Shown piece by piece: positions 9,998-20,685 of a stretch of 31,112 bases of DNA (the first letter of the stretch is position 1; the number at the start of each line of letters is the position of its first letter). Source of the DNA: Nemertoderma westbladi (lineage: Eukaryota > Xenacoelomorpha > Nemertodermatida > Nemertodermatidae); the NCBI GenBank assembly GCA_032718475.1, contig JAUCBJ010007557.1:1-31112 (forward strand), given 5' to 3'. The translations under genes were made by a program, and so were the position numbers. The notes beneath the pieces are model-generated. The model had not been told where the DNA came from and did not search any database. It worked only from the letters and a program-made list of their open reading frames with translations.

Positions 9998-10309
9998 TCA
10001 ATAAGATTATTATCAACAATAATCAACAGCTTGGTTTAGTGGTGATAGACTTTCACTGGCATCAATCGGGATCCCCTGGTTCAGTACCTTGATGGGGTAG
10101 CTCTGTTTGGGAACATGGCTTTAAATACTGCAGCCTAACCCAATCCAGCCTGTCATCATCATTAACTGGTCGATAAATGGGAACCAAGATAACTTGGAAG
10201 GCAGAGAGGAAGGGTTTCTTGTGAAAGATTACCACTGATGGTGGTAAACAGGCATTCCCTGGCCCTTTGAGCCTAAAAGGTTCTCACATTCAATAAGATA
10301 ATTATTATC
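9998..10309 (+). mobile_element. tRNA-derived SINE with target-site duplications
   Basis: The head has an RNA polymerase III A box TGGTTTAGTGG (10032-10042, full consensus match) and a B box GGTTCAGTACC (10078-10088, one mismatch), 46 bp apart as in a tRNA. A non-tRNA body of about 200 bp follows. The element is flanked by TCAATAAGATTATTATC (9998-10014) and a near copy with three extra bases (10290-10309). These read as a target-site duplication plus an AT-rich tail. SINEs encode no protein and move using LINE machinery. The body family is not identified. Confidence 0.72.
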
Positions 10310-12698
10310 CTGGTTTATACTACCAAGTTAAATCAAGTCAACCCTGTAGTTAGTAGTGGCAAACAGGCAATGAATCAGTTGCAAAAATTGTAATTGGTCT
10401 CTCTGAGTCACTTGTGGCTAACAATCAGGGCAGCCAATGCTCATCAACTTCATAATATGTTCCCATCTTATTTTTATTTATACTTGTAGGAAACTTCGCA
10501 TCTATGTGACTTTTAAAAAAAGGTGTTGCAGTCTTATAGTTCCTTAAACAAATTCCAAAACGAATTGAAAAGATACAGTAGTGATTACCAACCAAAGCCT
10601 GGTATGGGATGTTATTGTTGTTGAGAAGCTTTTTAAACACTAAACCAAGCAGCTGATACATAAGCCTCATGGAAGAATCTTATTGGACATTTTTTCTTCC
10701 ATTAAATTTATTTGCAATATGTGAGTAGAAATGGTACATGCTACTGATGTTGTTTCAATGTTGCCAGCCCTACTAAAGCGTTGGTAGCAGCACCATCAGT
10801 GATCAATGGCAACAGTGGTGAATAAATAGATCTCTGATTTCCGAAATACCAATGTTGAGCCTTCAAGAACCACTATACTGCCCAGCATATCAATCTAACT
10901 ACCAGTTCATCAGTAGTGGTTAAAATCGAGGAAGGGGATATATCAATGGTGCCATTTGTCTTCACTTCCACTGAATAAATTGAAACTGTGGAATAAATAT
11001 ACTTACTGCCTGCAAGATAGACATTCCTCGCTTATGCTATACCCATCAGCTTTCCTCTGAAATTCGTGCACTCTTTGGAAGCTGATTGACATGGTAACAT
11101 TGACATGGTTTAAATTAAGTGCTTCTCTACATTATCATGGATCTCAATGGTCAATCCATGGGTGAAGTATAATATCAACTCTTGAGGGAATTGGCTAAGT
11201 TTTATGGTATGTCATACCTGGAGACATCCTTCCTGAGGCTATCCATGTAAATGTGTGCTGTGATAAAGAGTTATGGTATGATTTGGCCGCTTGCAGTTTT
11301 GAATATATTCAACAACTGTCAAGTCTTGTAGTGCGAGCCGAAGTGAATACATTTGAGTTTTAATATAATACCAGCTTGCATTTAATGTTAAGTTTCAAAT
11401 ATGATGCACTGCAGCCATGCTGCATATGTAACTTGTACATACAGCTGTACTGTGTACCATCACCCAGTATCCAGCAGTAATCAGAGTATTTGGTAAAGGT
11501 TAATGCTGTAAGTATATGCCTAGTCATATCAAATTACCATCACTCATGTTACCGTATCCTACAGTATAAAATTGGGGCGAGCCATGAACACAACACTAAA
11601 TATTTTATGCAATAAAATTGCTGGTTGATTGGTTAGAGAACAAGCTGCATCAAATTGATCACCCATGTTAGTATTGGGTCTAAGTATATGGCACAGGCTT
11701 CTGCCCATGCCACAAGGATTATAACTTCCTACAATAGATACTTACACAATGGCAGTTTATGGAAGTCTGACACACCTATAGGTGTATTTTTACTCCCCAC
11801 TAGTCACAGTTAGTCAAACTAGATGACATCAACATCGCCCTAAATTTAGTGTCTTTATTATTTGTCTAACTTTAGTGCAAAGTAGTCTTACTACCTGAAA
11901 TTAATGAGAATTAAGAGTTTGACCCATTGTTAGGGGGATTCAGTTCTTGTACCAAGTGGGGAATGCATCAAAGAGACCCAGAGACCTCCAGGTTCTCTTT
12001 GGTGATATAATTTATAATCTTTCTCAGCAACTGCAATCCCACTTCAACATATGGTATTTGGACAACTAGCAAGTCCATGAATATTGTTTTGATGTATCTG
12101 AGCATCATCATGATCAAAGAGGGAAATAAACTGGGCTCGAGATTAGCCCTCAGAAATGAGAGTTATTCTTCAAGGGTAGATTTAAATCAAGAACTTCACT
12201 TATAGAAAGAACCAGTTTAACATAGAGTGTGGTGTGAGGGAATCCAGTTTCCACATCTGGAGAACATGTATATATGCTGCTAGATGCACCAATATGTTCA
12301 TCAGCATCATAAATTATCTTGCAAGAATCTGTAGTGGCATCCACCTTCATGACTGTCCCCATGGTTCTTTTTTATTGAAAACTCATTTTCCATCCCATGA
12401 CTTAATTACTTCCTTCATGTTACTACATGTTTCACTATTCTCAATACATATGATGTAGCACTTAGCAATGCCCTTCAGGATGTAGCCAATGTTAACATTG
12501 ATGACAATGCATTGGCCCAAGCCTGTCTACCAGCCTACATTTGTGACTTGGTTTGAGTTACACAGTGCTCACTCCAACTCCATGTTTAGCTTCCATGGCT
12601 GCTTGTTATACTCGTCCAAGCTATTTGTCCAGGCAACCTGCACAACATCACTCAACCACTAGTTTCCAGTGTACCCCTGGAGCAGTGGTTATCTTCTG
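10310..12698. other. Anonymous interval
   Basis: Unique-looking, moderately AT-rich sequence with no frame longer than about 80 codons and no recognisable protein. It may contain introns of an unrecognised gene. I see no repeats or RNA genes in it. Confidence 0.5.
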
Positions 12699-13217
12699 TT
12701 ACACCAGATGCTGAGATTTCATCCTCTGGCCTCCAGAGTACCTGGTCTCTCTCAATCCATAATTCAACTCTGACAATGTATATTCTGCAACATCTCCCCT
12801 GGACACTGCAAGATAATGTACATGTTGCTGCCTCGATACTATTCCTTGCTGCTCTCTTGGGATTAAGTTAACTGATGAGTTCCTAACTCTGTTACAATCC
12901 GCCATGGGTGCCATGTTATGCAAATGGGCACTACAGCATCTGCAGCCAGAGAATTGCAGGTCGGTATGACTGTCACTATGTTGTGAATGATAGTGTAAAA
13001 TATATATTGTATAAATTGATGACTTATTGGTATCTGCACCACAGATAGAATGTGTGTGAATGGTGTTTACATTATCTGCCCCACAGATAAAATGTGTGTG
13101 AATGGTGTTTACATTAGTCACCTCTAATAGTGGAAAGATTTTAACTTGTGATACCACTATTGTAGATAGATTGGCCACTAGCCAATGTTGAAACCAGCCA
13201 GAGAGGTGTGTTGTCAA
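12699..13217 (-). other. Open frame of 172 codons, unknown, doubtful
   Basis: A minus-strand frame starting at 13217 is open for 172 codons. It contains two 14-residue repeats (NVNTIHTHFICGAD and NVNTIHTHSICGAD) from a 42-bp tandem duplication at 13031-13114. It is His/Ser-rich, with no domain, signal peptide or membrane segment that I recognise, and neighbouring sequence in the same frame is full of stops. The duplication preserves frame because 42 is a multiple of three, which alone is not evidence of coding. I regard it as probably spurious. Confidence 0.2.
13031..13114. repeat. 42-bp tandem duplication
   Basis: Two head-to-tail 42-bp copies (13031-13072 and 13073-13114) begin TATCTGCMCCACAGATA and end GGTGTTTACAT. 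They differ at two positions. The near identity suggests a recent duplication. Confidence 0.9.
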
Positions 13218-14149
13218 TTTGCAGTGGTCTTGGGATGTTGGTGACCATGAGACATTAGTGTCCCACAGTCAATAATGTTCCAGTACCTTTAGAGCCCATG
13301 GTCGCTTTAAGTTTCTTTGTCTCTTCAAGTCTCTTCAAACTTAAAAATTACAAATTTCCAGTCTTTATTTCCCACACCCCTTTAAATTTTATCTTTTTAC
13401 TTTCAACTTAAATTTTTTATGATTAATAAACTAATTGATCTCGGCTAGCCATGGTAGCATTTATATTATTTGGTTTTGTAAATTATTGCACCACCTATAA
13501 ACAATATTATATAATATTTAGGGTGAATGGCAAAGTCTTTCAGGAATGAGGATTAAGCAATATTGTTTGATTGTTTATACATAACCTTCTATGGACTGGG
13601 TATATTTAAATTGTTTAAGGGAACCAGTACGTGGTGGAATTCCCTTTGAATTACTAATGATACAAAGGTACACTTATCTATAGTTTGACTGAATAGCTTT
13701 TAATAATTTTTATTTTAATTACTTAAAATCTTATGCTGCACTTGTGGAACTAAAAAAATTAAAATTCGTTAACAATTAGTTAATAATTTTAGTATTATAA
13801 ATAGTTGAATAATATTTTCATTAATTTTCATTTTATTTCATATTTATATTACTAATAACTTCCTTGAAAATAAATTATAGGAGCAGATTCTAGTTCCACA
13901 TGTTCAGAGGTCGTCGACTTGACATGTGTACCAAATTTTGTGAAATTTCATTCAGTACTTTTCAAGAAAACTGTACCTTTGTGTCAAAAAAATTCGTTTT
14001 GAGAAAAACGCATTCAAAGTTCTAAACAATAAAAATATGGCGGTATTTGCTTATAATTGCAGGCAATCTACCATTCTGATAGTGGTAATTTTCAAAATAA
14101 CCTCTTTGTTGATCAGATGATCAAAATTAATTATTCAAATTTCATGGAA

Positions 14150-14415
14150 ACTTTGAAAAAATCAGGTAGTCAGTAATTTTGGAATGAAAAAGTTGAAAAA
14201 CAAAATTAAAAAAAATAAAAATAAAATAAATTTTTTTTTAAAGTTTAAAAAAAAAATGAAAAAAAATTTCAAGACTTTAAAAAAAATTCTTACCGTCAAG
14301 TAGTTATTAACTTTGGAAAGAAAAATTTTTGAAGAAAATGGAAAAAAAAATTGAAAAAAAAAATTGAAAAAAATTGAAAAAAAAAATTCAAAAAGTTTTC
14401 AATTTTTTTCCGAGT
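14150..14415. repeat. A-rich low-complexity tract
   Basis: Runs of 5-10 A separated by TTG or TTC, with units such as GAAAAAAAAATT recurring at about 14335-14395. It lies inside the transposon, 3' of the transposase stop. It probably arose by slippage. Confidence 0.85.
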
Positions 14416-14512
14416 AATTCCGTTTATTTAATTCTTTATATTTCAAATAATATATGTATGCAGTCAAAATTATCCATTATGTTTACTTGCCTACCAGAAT
14501 ACATTTAGAAAG

Positions 14513-16037
14513 CTAGTGTTCTCCAGCACCATAGTCCTCATCTTGTTCGATTGCTCGAGATGATCGCTTCAGTTCACGGCGAGCTTCCCTTTCCGAGTTT
14601 TCCATTTTGAGTAACCTTTCAGCATCTTTTACACGTTCTTGGTCGATTTTCGTTAGCCCCCGGACTGTCTGATTTCCGTGATGTAGACCAAGTTTCTCAA
14701 AAACTCGAAGTCTGATTACCGCACCCTCATTATATGTTGCAACAGCATCATAAACACCAAGTTCTAGGGTATCAAGACCAACAAATACTCTTTTAGGGAT
14801 TCTAACCCAAATAGAGCTGTTAAAACTTTCATTGATATTTTGAGTTTTACCATGAACACATTTTGATAGCAATGTTGGATGGGATAAACTATTATTAATT
14901 GGTTTCATCAAATCCATAATAGGCCTAGGGATAGTTTTACGGTGTTTACATTCGCCAGATTCACACGCCTTGTACTTGTTGTACTTACACCATGTTGTAG
15001 GATCTTTAGGGCAACAATGGTGTTCTGGAAATTCATCCGTTGAACTGTAATGGAAGAAGGTAGCCCAAATTGCTTTCCGCATTGCTTTCACATCTCCAGG
15101 ATTCTTCCTGATGGCATTGCCATAGTACGACTGGAGCTGGTTTATAAGATTGATGGTCAGTCGCCCTTTGCCCCCCATGGTCTTGCCATCGGATAATTTC
15201 TGTTTCTTATAAATTGCCTGTATCGAAAGAAACAACAGAAACAACTCCATTCATGGATGTGTGACCTCGTTTTTGCCAGGTTCCATCTACAGTGACAGCA
15301 CAATCTGTTAGTTTTTCTACATTGCTTGGTTCCAATTCTCGCTCACTATTCAAACCACAACTGTCAGTGTCATCCTCATCATCATTATCCTCCAGCTGGT
15401 CTTCATCTTCATGTAAGTTGTTGAGCTCAGTTACCTCCTTGGCAGCTGAATCTATTGTTTCCATGGCAACAGCTTTTACAGCAGGAACAATAATTCGATA
15501 GATATGGCTAAAATGTACCGGTGGTGGAGGAAGATTCATAATGGCCAATAAATTTGAGGCCCCACTATTACCAATACCAATACACCTTAGACCATAGACC
15601 AGTCTGATATTAGATTCGAAACTGGTATGCCTCGAGTCAGTCGTAATTATTGTTTGAGAAGTGTAGAACTCGGTGAGATTAGATGATCGACTTGGCCTAG
15701 TAGATTCTAAACCTGAACAGGCTTTACAAACAATACTGAGTTTAGCAGCCAGTACTCTTTGGTAAACCTTACCAATATAAATATCCCCGCTATAGCACAG
15801 TTTGCAGCACAGAACATCTTTGATCGCTTCATTTAGTAAAGCTATGTCAATTATTTGATTTCCGGTTTCAGGTGAATTTTGGGAAGGAGCAGGACTTGAA
15901 CATCTGCTGGTAATTGTAGTTGATAGCTTACTTTGAGAGGCAGAAACATCTTTCTTACCGGTATCTAAAACATTTTCTACATGTTTTTCGAACTTTTGGT
16001 AGTATCTATTCCCTTGAAACTTTCGTCTTTTAGACAC
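14513..16037 (-). pseudogene. Mutator-like transposase, internally deleted
   Basis: Reading right to left, 16037-15207 encodes the N-terminal 276 residues. They contain a basic start (MSKRRKFQGNRYYQKFEKH), paired Cys motifs (CCKLC, CKAC), a GIGNSGAS phrase, an acidic stretch and the conserved VDGTWQKRGH block, then FDTGNL and a stop. The remainder is in another frame from about 15213 to 14513. It contains GGKGRLT, LQSYYGNAIR, the HxxCP and WCKY region and GKTQNINESFNSSIW, typical of the C-terminus of the Mutator-like transposase domain common in invertebrate genomes. The protein therefore jumps from the DGTW block straight to the GGKGRL block. By memory of the family, some 150-200 residues carrying the rest of the catalytic core are missing. 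The copy cannot be active. It lies between matching inverted termini. Confidence 0.82.
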
Positions 16038-16060
16038 CCATGATGTCCTTTAACGTGGCA

Positions 16061-17030
16061 TGATAATAGGTTATCAATAAAATTAATATTCCGCAGTAGG
16101 CCTAGATAGTATACTGTCAGACTGCATCACAGGACCGGTTATATCAGAATTACTACCGGTAGTAGGCCCTATTGCATATTGTTAGATGGTGTGCAATAAT
16201 GTTTTCGAATTAAAATTGATTGACCACAAAGGTGCTACAAGTTATTAGGCCTAATTCAGAATGCCAAACCAACAGCAATAACATTATTATAGAGGCCTAT
16301 CTACAATCTCTATACAGCTTTATAAGTAATTCAGATTACCGGTAAATTACCGGTACTGTGTTATAGGCCTAACTTAGCTAATCTCATAAGACTTACTACA
16401 AACCTAGTAAAAGCGAACCTACATTGCAGGATAGCAAAACATTCATTGTGTCACATATATTTAGAGTAACAACAATAAATTCCCCGAAATTGAAGTTACA
16501 ACAGCCTGACAGCATTAGACAACAATGACAGAATGATACCGGCACACTTATAGCTGTATAGCCTATATGTAACCGAGTTCAAAATTCCCTCTAAGACTTA
16601 TGATATATGTACCATGTGCAAACTACAATAATTGCCTGCTGTGGAGTCAATTATTACAAAAATGAAATGAAAAATTATCAGAATGGGCTGAATTACGAAA
16701 TTATTCTTTTGACTAACCGTAACACAATGAAAAATTTCTCGTGAACTATAAATGCTATTGAAACAAAAGTTTGATTTTTAGAATCTCCATGAAATTCTGA
16801 TTTAGAAATGATGAAAAACCCAAAATCGTTTTTTTAGACCTCGACCACATACTGGTTTAACTTTGCTGAAGACTGGGTGTAATAATAAATGTGTGGTGCT
16901 ATAATCATCCGAGTACACACTAACTCAGTTATCTATGACATTTTGATGACAAATTATAAGTAAAGTAGTACTTTTAGATAATTAAATTAGTTAATGTTGA
17001 TGAAGGAGGCTATTGATGATGACTTTGGAG
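16061..17030. other. Transposon 5' flank and intergenic DNA
   Basis: No gene. Positions 16061-16380 are rich in the palindromes TAGGCCTA (16097-16104 and others) and TACCGGTA (16154-16161, with two further copies near 16337-16355). The transposon end is at 16860. Positions 16861-17030 show nothing recognisable. Confidence 0.5.
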
Positions 17031-17047
17031 TAGTTCAATGCTGCGTT

Positions 17048-17943
17048 CTACTACTACTATAATCGGCCTGCAGCATTGAAACTGTATATTATTGAGATGC
17101 TATGGTGGCTTAACAAAAATTCTTCATCACCACCATGCAATCCACAATTGGCAAGCCCAATGCAGTGTGCATTAATAATGCTATGCCGGCTTGTCACCAT
17201 GTTACAACGCCACAACTCCCTATCATCCCCCATGACTATCGTGAGACTATCCTCATCTTCAAAGCCAGGGTCCTTTAAGAGGTGTCTCACAAAATTAATG
17301 GGCTGTCCACCATATTTATTTTCTCAATGGGGCTGCCAAAGCACAAGATTGTGCACAGGCTGGTCCTCACTGTGGAAACAATATCCTGCAAAATGGAGGT
17401 GGCTTTGTTCTAGTTTCAAGCTTGGAGGAACCACAACGAGACACCTCGAATGTTATATAGTGTCTAGTTGAAGATGTATACATTATACTTGAGACAGTGA
17501 ACCCGACATAGCATTCTTGTCAATGTGCCACACAGATATTTCGTGTCTTCAGCAGTTAGAGCCCAGCATGAACTACAATAGAGAAGTACTGGAACTACTC
17601 TAAATAATCGGACCTTAAGTTTCCACTGAATTCGGTATGATTTCCAAATACTGGAAAGCCCATTTAATGCCTTATCCTTACATATTCGAAGGTCCTCATC
17701 TGACTTCCAGTCCATGATCCCAGGTAACAGAAGTCGTCCACATACTCAAGCATGCCATCCTTTGAGCTTATGTTCACTCATCTGATCAGAGATTTGCTGG
17801 GGACTTTCAAAGGTAACTCAAAATTTTGGTCTTGTTGGAGTTAACAAAAAGACCAACACTAGAAGCAGCCTGTTCTAATGAACTAAAGAGCCATTGGGCT
17901 CCTTCTAGTGATTCTGAGGGTACTCCTAAGTCATCAGCAAAGT
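17048..17943 (-). pseudogene. LINE family A copy 2, 3' half (RT end and C-terminal tail)
   Basis: Minus-strand remnant of the same LINE family as 5020-6880. It starts at the FADD box (HFADDLG, about 17935) and keeps GAQWLFSSLEQAASSVGLF, SCWALTAEDTKYL, a MLCRVHCLKYN block and the DRELWR tail, with several frameshifts. It ends in TAG repeats (CTACTACTACTAT on plus, 17048-17060). Homology to copy 1 stops abruptly at 17943 and resumes at 20686, with 105 bp of the element missing. I read this segment and 20686-22450 as one element split by the LINE at 17944-20685. Confidence 0.88.
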
Positions 17944-18051
17944 GAACTTTCAAGCGCCTAATGGCGATTGAAAGAATTCCACCATCCAACAGATCGGCCC
18001 AACCAATGTTATCTTCCAATTTAATTATCTATATCGCATCAATTCATCCCA

Positions 18052-18953
18052 ATGACGAAGTCAAACCATACCCGTAAATCAAAAAACGACCGCAGCTCCA
18101 TTAACGACTCTGATAAACTTAACAAATCCATAATCGAATAAATATCTCGACTCGACGATTTCGAAGACAGTTTCAACAATCTTGACTTCAGGATCGCAGA
18201 AATTATAAGTAAAGAACTGAACAAGCGACATGCGAATAGCGATAAAGACGATAATCCTGGACCTACCGACAGTACATTTCTCGGATTCGACAAGGAGGAA
18301 GAAAGAGAACTGGTAGCATCAATCAAGCATAACGTGAATTTCGAGATTGAGTCAATGAAAAAGCGTCTGGTAGAAATCCAAGGCAAATTTATTAATGTCA
18401 AAGACGTCCTTACCAGTCGTATAGATGATGCGGATCAGTACTCACGTTTGAACTGTATTCTCATACATGGCGTGCAACAAAGAAACAAGGAAACCGAAGA
18501 TGACACCTACAATATAGTTCAAGCGTTTTTCTGGGACCAAATCGGACTCCAAATTCCAGAAACGGAATTTGACCGATGTCATAGATTGTCACCACACAAC
18601 ACTGAGTCTACAATGGGCCTGCGTTCGGGAATTGGTACTAGTAGTAGCGGTAAGCCAATGGTAATCATGGTGAAATTTGTGCGATGCCCATGTGTTCTCC
18701 CAAGCGAATTGTCTACGGAATACCGATTATTACATAACGGAATCGCTGACAACCGTGCGGTCCGATTTACTACGGAAGATCCGAATCGAAGGTATAGGGT
18801 AGTCACGGGATGGCCGCCTATACGCAATTGGTGATGCAGACTGACCGACTCCAATAATGGATCATGCTGACTTGGAGAGAGTGAAACCTTTCACTCAGGA
18901 AGAACGTAAAGCGCGAAGAGACAGGATTCAATCTCGCTTAACCAAAACTACTT
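18052..18953 (+). pseudogene. LINE B ORF1 (coiled-coil RNA-binding protein), disrupted
   Basis: ATG at 18052 opens a frame that runs to TGA at 18832-18834 with a single internal stop (TAA 18139-18141). It encodes a charged, helix-prone N-terminus, then DADQYSRLNCILIHGV, then FDRCHRLSP and VIMVKFVRCP. This is the layout of ORF1 in jockey/CR1/L2-type LINEs (coiled coil, then an RRM-like nucleic-acid-binding domain). After the stop, another frame at 18858-18953 continues with LERVKPFTQEERKARRDRI, the usual basic C-terminus, so a frameshift separates it. ORF1 proteins bind the element's RNA in the transposition particle. The frame from 18334 is open with its own ATG, but it is unlikely to be functional alone. 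Confidence 0.82.
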
Positions 18954-19316
18954 AAATCGCTTGCTCTTCACTCACTACTTAGTTCCCTCTTGTGGTTTAT
19001 CTGCGTACAGATAAGCCGATTCTGTATGGGATGAAAAACTTTTTGATATTACCTAACACTTTGCCTTGGTCAAACTGTCTGTGTATTTCTATAGGTTTTT
19101 GTTTTTGCAGTGCCTGTACAATCCTATCTTATTAGTTTAGTTTAAACATATCTTATTAGTTTTAGTTGGCTTTACTAGATATAGTTTCTTTTTGGGGAAA
19201 CAACTGTACTTTATTACTATCTGCTACATAGAATATAACAATTAGTTTTTTTTGGGAGTCTTTCCTGGGAATAAACTAGGCAACAATACTTTATTAGTGG
19301 GATTTTTACCACGGTT

Positions 19317-19847
19317 CAATTCGGTTTCCGTACAGGGCGATCAGTCGACCAAGCAATATCTCTACTTCTTCAAAACCTTATGGAAAACACTGCAGCGAAA
19401 CAATCGACTCTGGGAATATTCGTAGACCTATCGAAAGCCTTCGATACGGTTGATCACAATGTATTATTTAAAAAACTCGAACACTATGGAATAAGGGGAT
19501 TAGCCTTGCAATGGTTTAAAAGCTACCTGGAAGAGAGATATCAGTCAGTTCAATACAAATCAACTTTATCAAACCAACAATTAATCAAATGCGGTGTACC
19601 CCAAGGGTCAATACTAGCTCCTTTATAATTTTTAATATACATGAACGACATAATTTCTTCATAAAAAACGTTAAATTTTATCCTCTTTGCTGACGATTGT
19701 AATATATTTCTAACCAGTAAAAACATATCTGAAATTTTACAGGAAGCAAATCTCGAACTAGAGAAAGTTATGATTTGGTTAATTACAAATAAATTATCCT
19801 TAAATATCACAAAAACAAAGTACATCATATTTAAAAATAATTATTAA
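19317..19847 (+). pseudogene. LINE B reverse transcriptase fragment
   Basis: One frame of 177 codons with two internal TAA stops (19626-19628 and 19662-19664). It begins mid-domain at QFGFRTGRSVDQA and shows the catalytic Asp in FVDLSKAFDTVDH, CGVPQGSILAPL, the FADD box at 19686-19697 and the NKLSLNITKTK block. This is a textbook jockey/CR1/L2-like RT. The whole endonuclease domain and RT N-terminus that should lie between ORF1 and this point are missing; only about 360 bp of AT-rich non-coding sequence separate them. The copy is defective. Confidence 0.92.
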
Positions 19848-19897
19848 CAACATTATTAACAAAATTAATAACAACCCTAGTTCCAATAAGTACTGTA

Positions 19898-20089
19898 CAT
19901 AAGTATCCCACTCGCGCGGCACAAAACCACCACTATCGGCTCTTACTTTATCGAACGAACTACGGAAAATCCACAATATCTTATCAGGCAGTCAAACTAT
20001 GGAACATCATACTGGCCGAAATTCATAACTCAAAATCATTATGCAAAGTAAAAAAACTTCTAAAGACATACCTTATCAATCTCCAATAA
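19898..20089 (+). pseudogene. LINE B ORF2 C-terminal end
   Basis: 63 open codons ending at TAA 20087-20089 read YPTRAAQNHHYRLLLYRTNYGKS, interrupted by no stop, then ISYQAVKLWNIIL. The phrases TNYGK, YQ and KLWN mark the extreme C-terminus of ORF2 in CR1/jockey-like LINEs. It lies only 50 bp after the RT fragment, so the thumb/connector region has been deleted. An AATAAA lies at 20139-20144, just downstream, consistent with a former 3' processing signal. Confidence 0.8.
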
Positions 20090-20474
20090 CTCCGTATCGT
20101 ACTGTATATTCCATGAAATTCCCATTCTATAAACATACAATAAAAATATTACATCTATCTGATTCCTATTATGTATACGGCAACCATTTCAGCAAAAATA
20201 AAGTAATATGATGATCAGCCGTCAATGAATATTCAACCAAAACTGGCAAATCTAGACAAATAAATTGTGTAGTATATACCATACTACTGCTAAAAAAATG
20301 TTTCTAGCATTAATAGCATAATTAAAAAAAAAAACTTAAAAAATATGACATTAAAATAAAAAATTAAGTATTAAAATTAATATATTTTCTAGCACAAAAT
20401 AAGCCATGCTTCTGTGTTCGGAAATGTTGGCCCCTATGAAGTGGCTATAGTATTTAGTAGTGGGGTCTGTGGCT

Positions 20475-20496
20475 GGGGGGGGGGGGAGGGGGGGGG
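20475..20496. repeat. G-tract, quadruplex-prone
   Basis: Two long G runs separated by one A in otherwise AT-rich DNA near the 3' end of LINE B. It could fold as a G-quadruplex; the length is likely to vary between individuals. Confidence 0.85.
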
Positions 20497-20685
20497 TTTC
20501 AAGAAGTCTTAGTATAATAGTAGTATGCAGTTTTAATATTGTTTTAATTGTTTAATTAGTTTAATATTGTTGTTTAATTGTTTAATTGTATACATTTAAC
20601 TGTGAAATTGTTATATATTATATTATATTATGAAAGATCTACAATAATTTGAATCGCAGTAACTATGGAAGCAAAAAAAAAAAAC

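Larger units (their letters stand above)
13615..16860 (-). mobile_element. TTAA-flanked DNA transposon, Mutator-like/Kolobok-like
   Basis: TTAA lies at 13615-13618 and 16857-16860. Just inside are matching inverted termini: AACCAGTACGTGGT (13622-13635) and, on the other strand, AACCAGTATGTGGT (16844-16857). They match at 13 of 14 bases. The left end has GGG between TTAA and the motif; the right end seems to have lost about 4 bp there. Between them lies a broken minus-strand transposase (14513-16037). TTAA duplications are typical of Kolobok and piggyBac elements, whereas classical Mutators duplicate about 9 bp. The protein resembles the Mutator-like transposase domain, so the superfamily is open. 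About 3.25 kb in total. Confidence 0.6.
17944..20685 (+). mobile_element. LINE family B inserted into LINE A (nested)
   Basis: A plus-strand non-LTR element with an ORF1, a partial RT and the C-terminal end of ORF2, all with internal deletions. It is bounded by the two halves of the minus-strand LINE A. On its 3' side a run of 12 A (20673-20684) directly abuts the LINE A sequence, as expected for the tail of a plus-strand insertion. No target-site duplication is visible; instead 105 bp of host element are absent. Between the last ORF and the A run are about 580 bp of AT-rich 3' sequence that may be 3' UTR or a further small insertion. The first about 100 bp (17944-18051) are of unknown origin. 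Confidence 0.7.

Noticed and set aside
15222-15250. A spliceosomal acceptor (pyrimidine tract then ATACAG) explaining the transposase frame change
   Set aside because: The tract encodes the conserved VVSVVSFDTG block in frame, so a deletion explains the jump better.
18039-18401. 120-codon minus-strand frame
   Set aside because: Antisense to LINE B ORF1.
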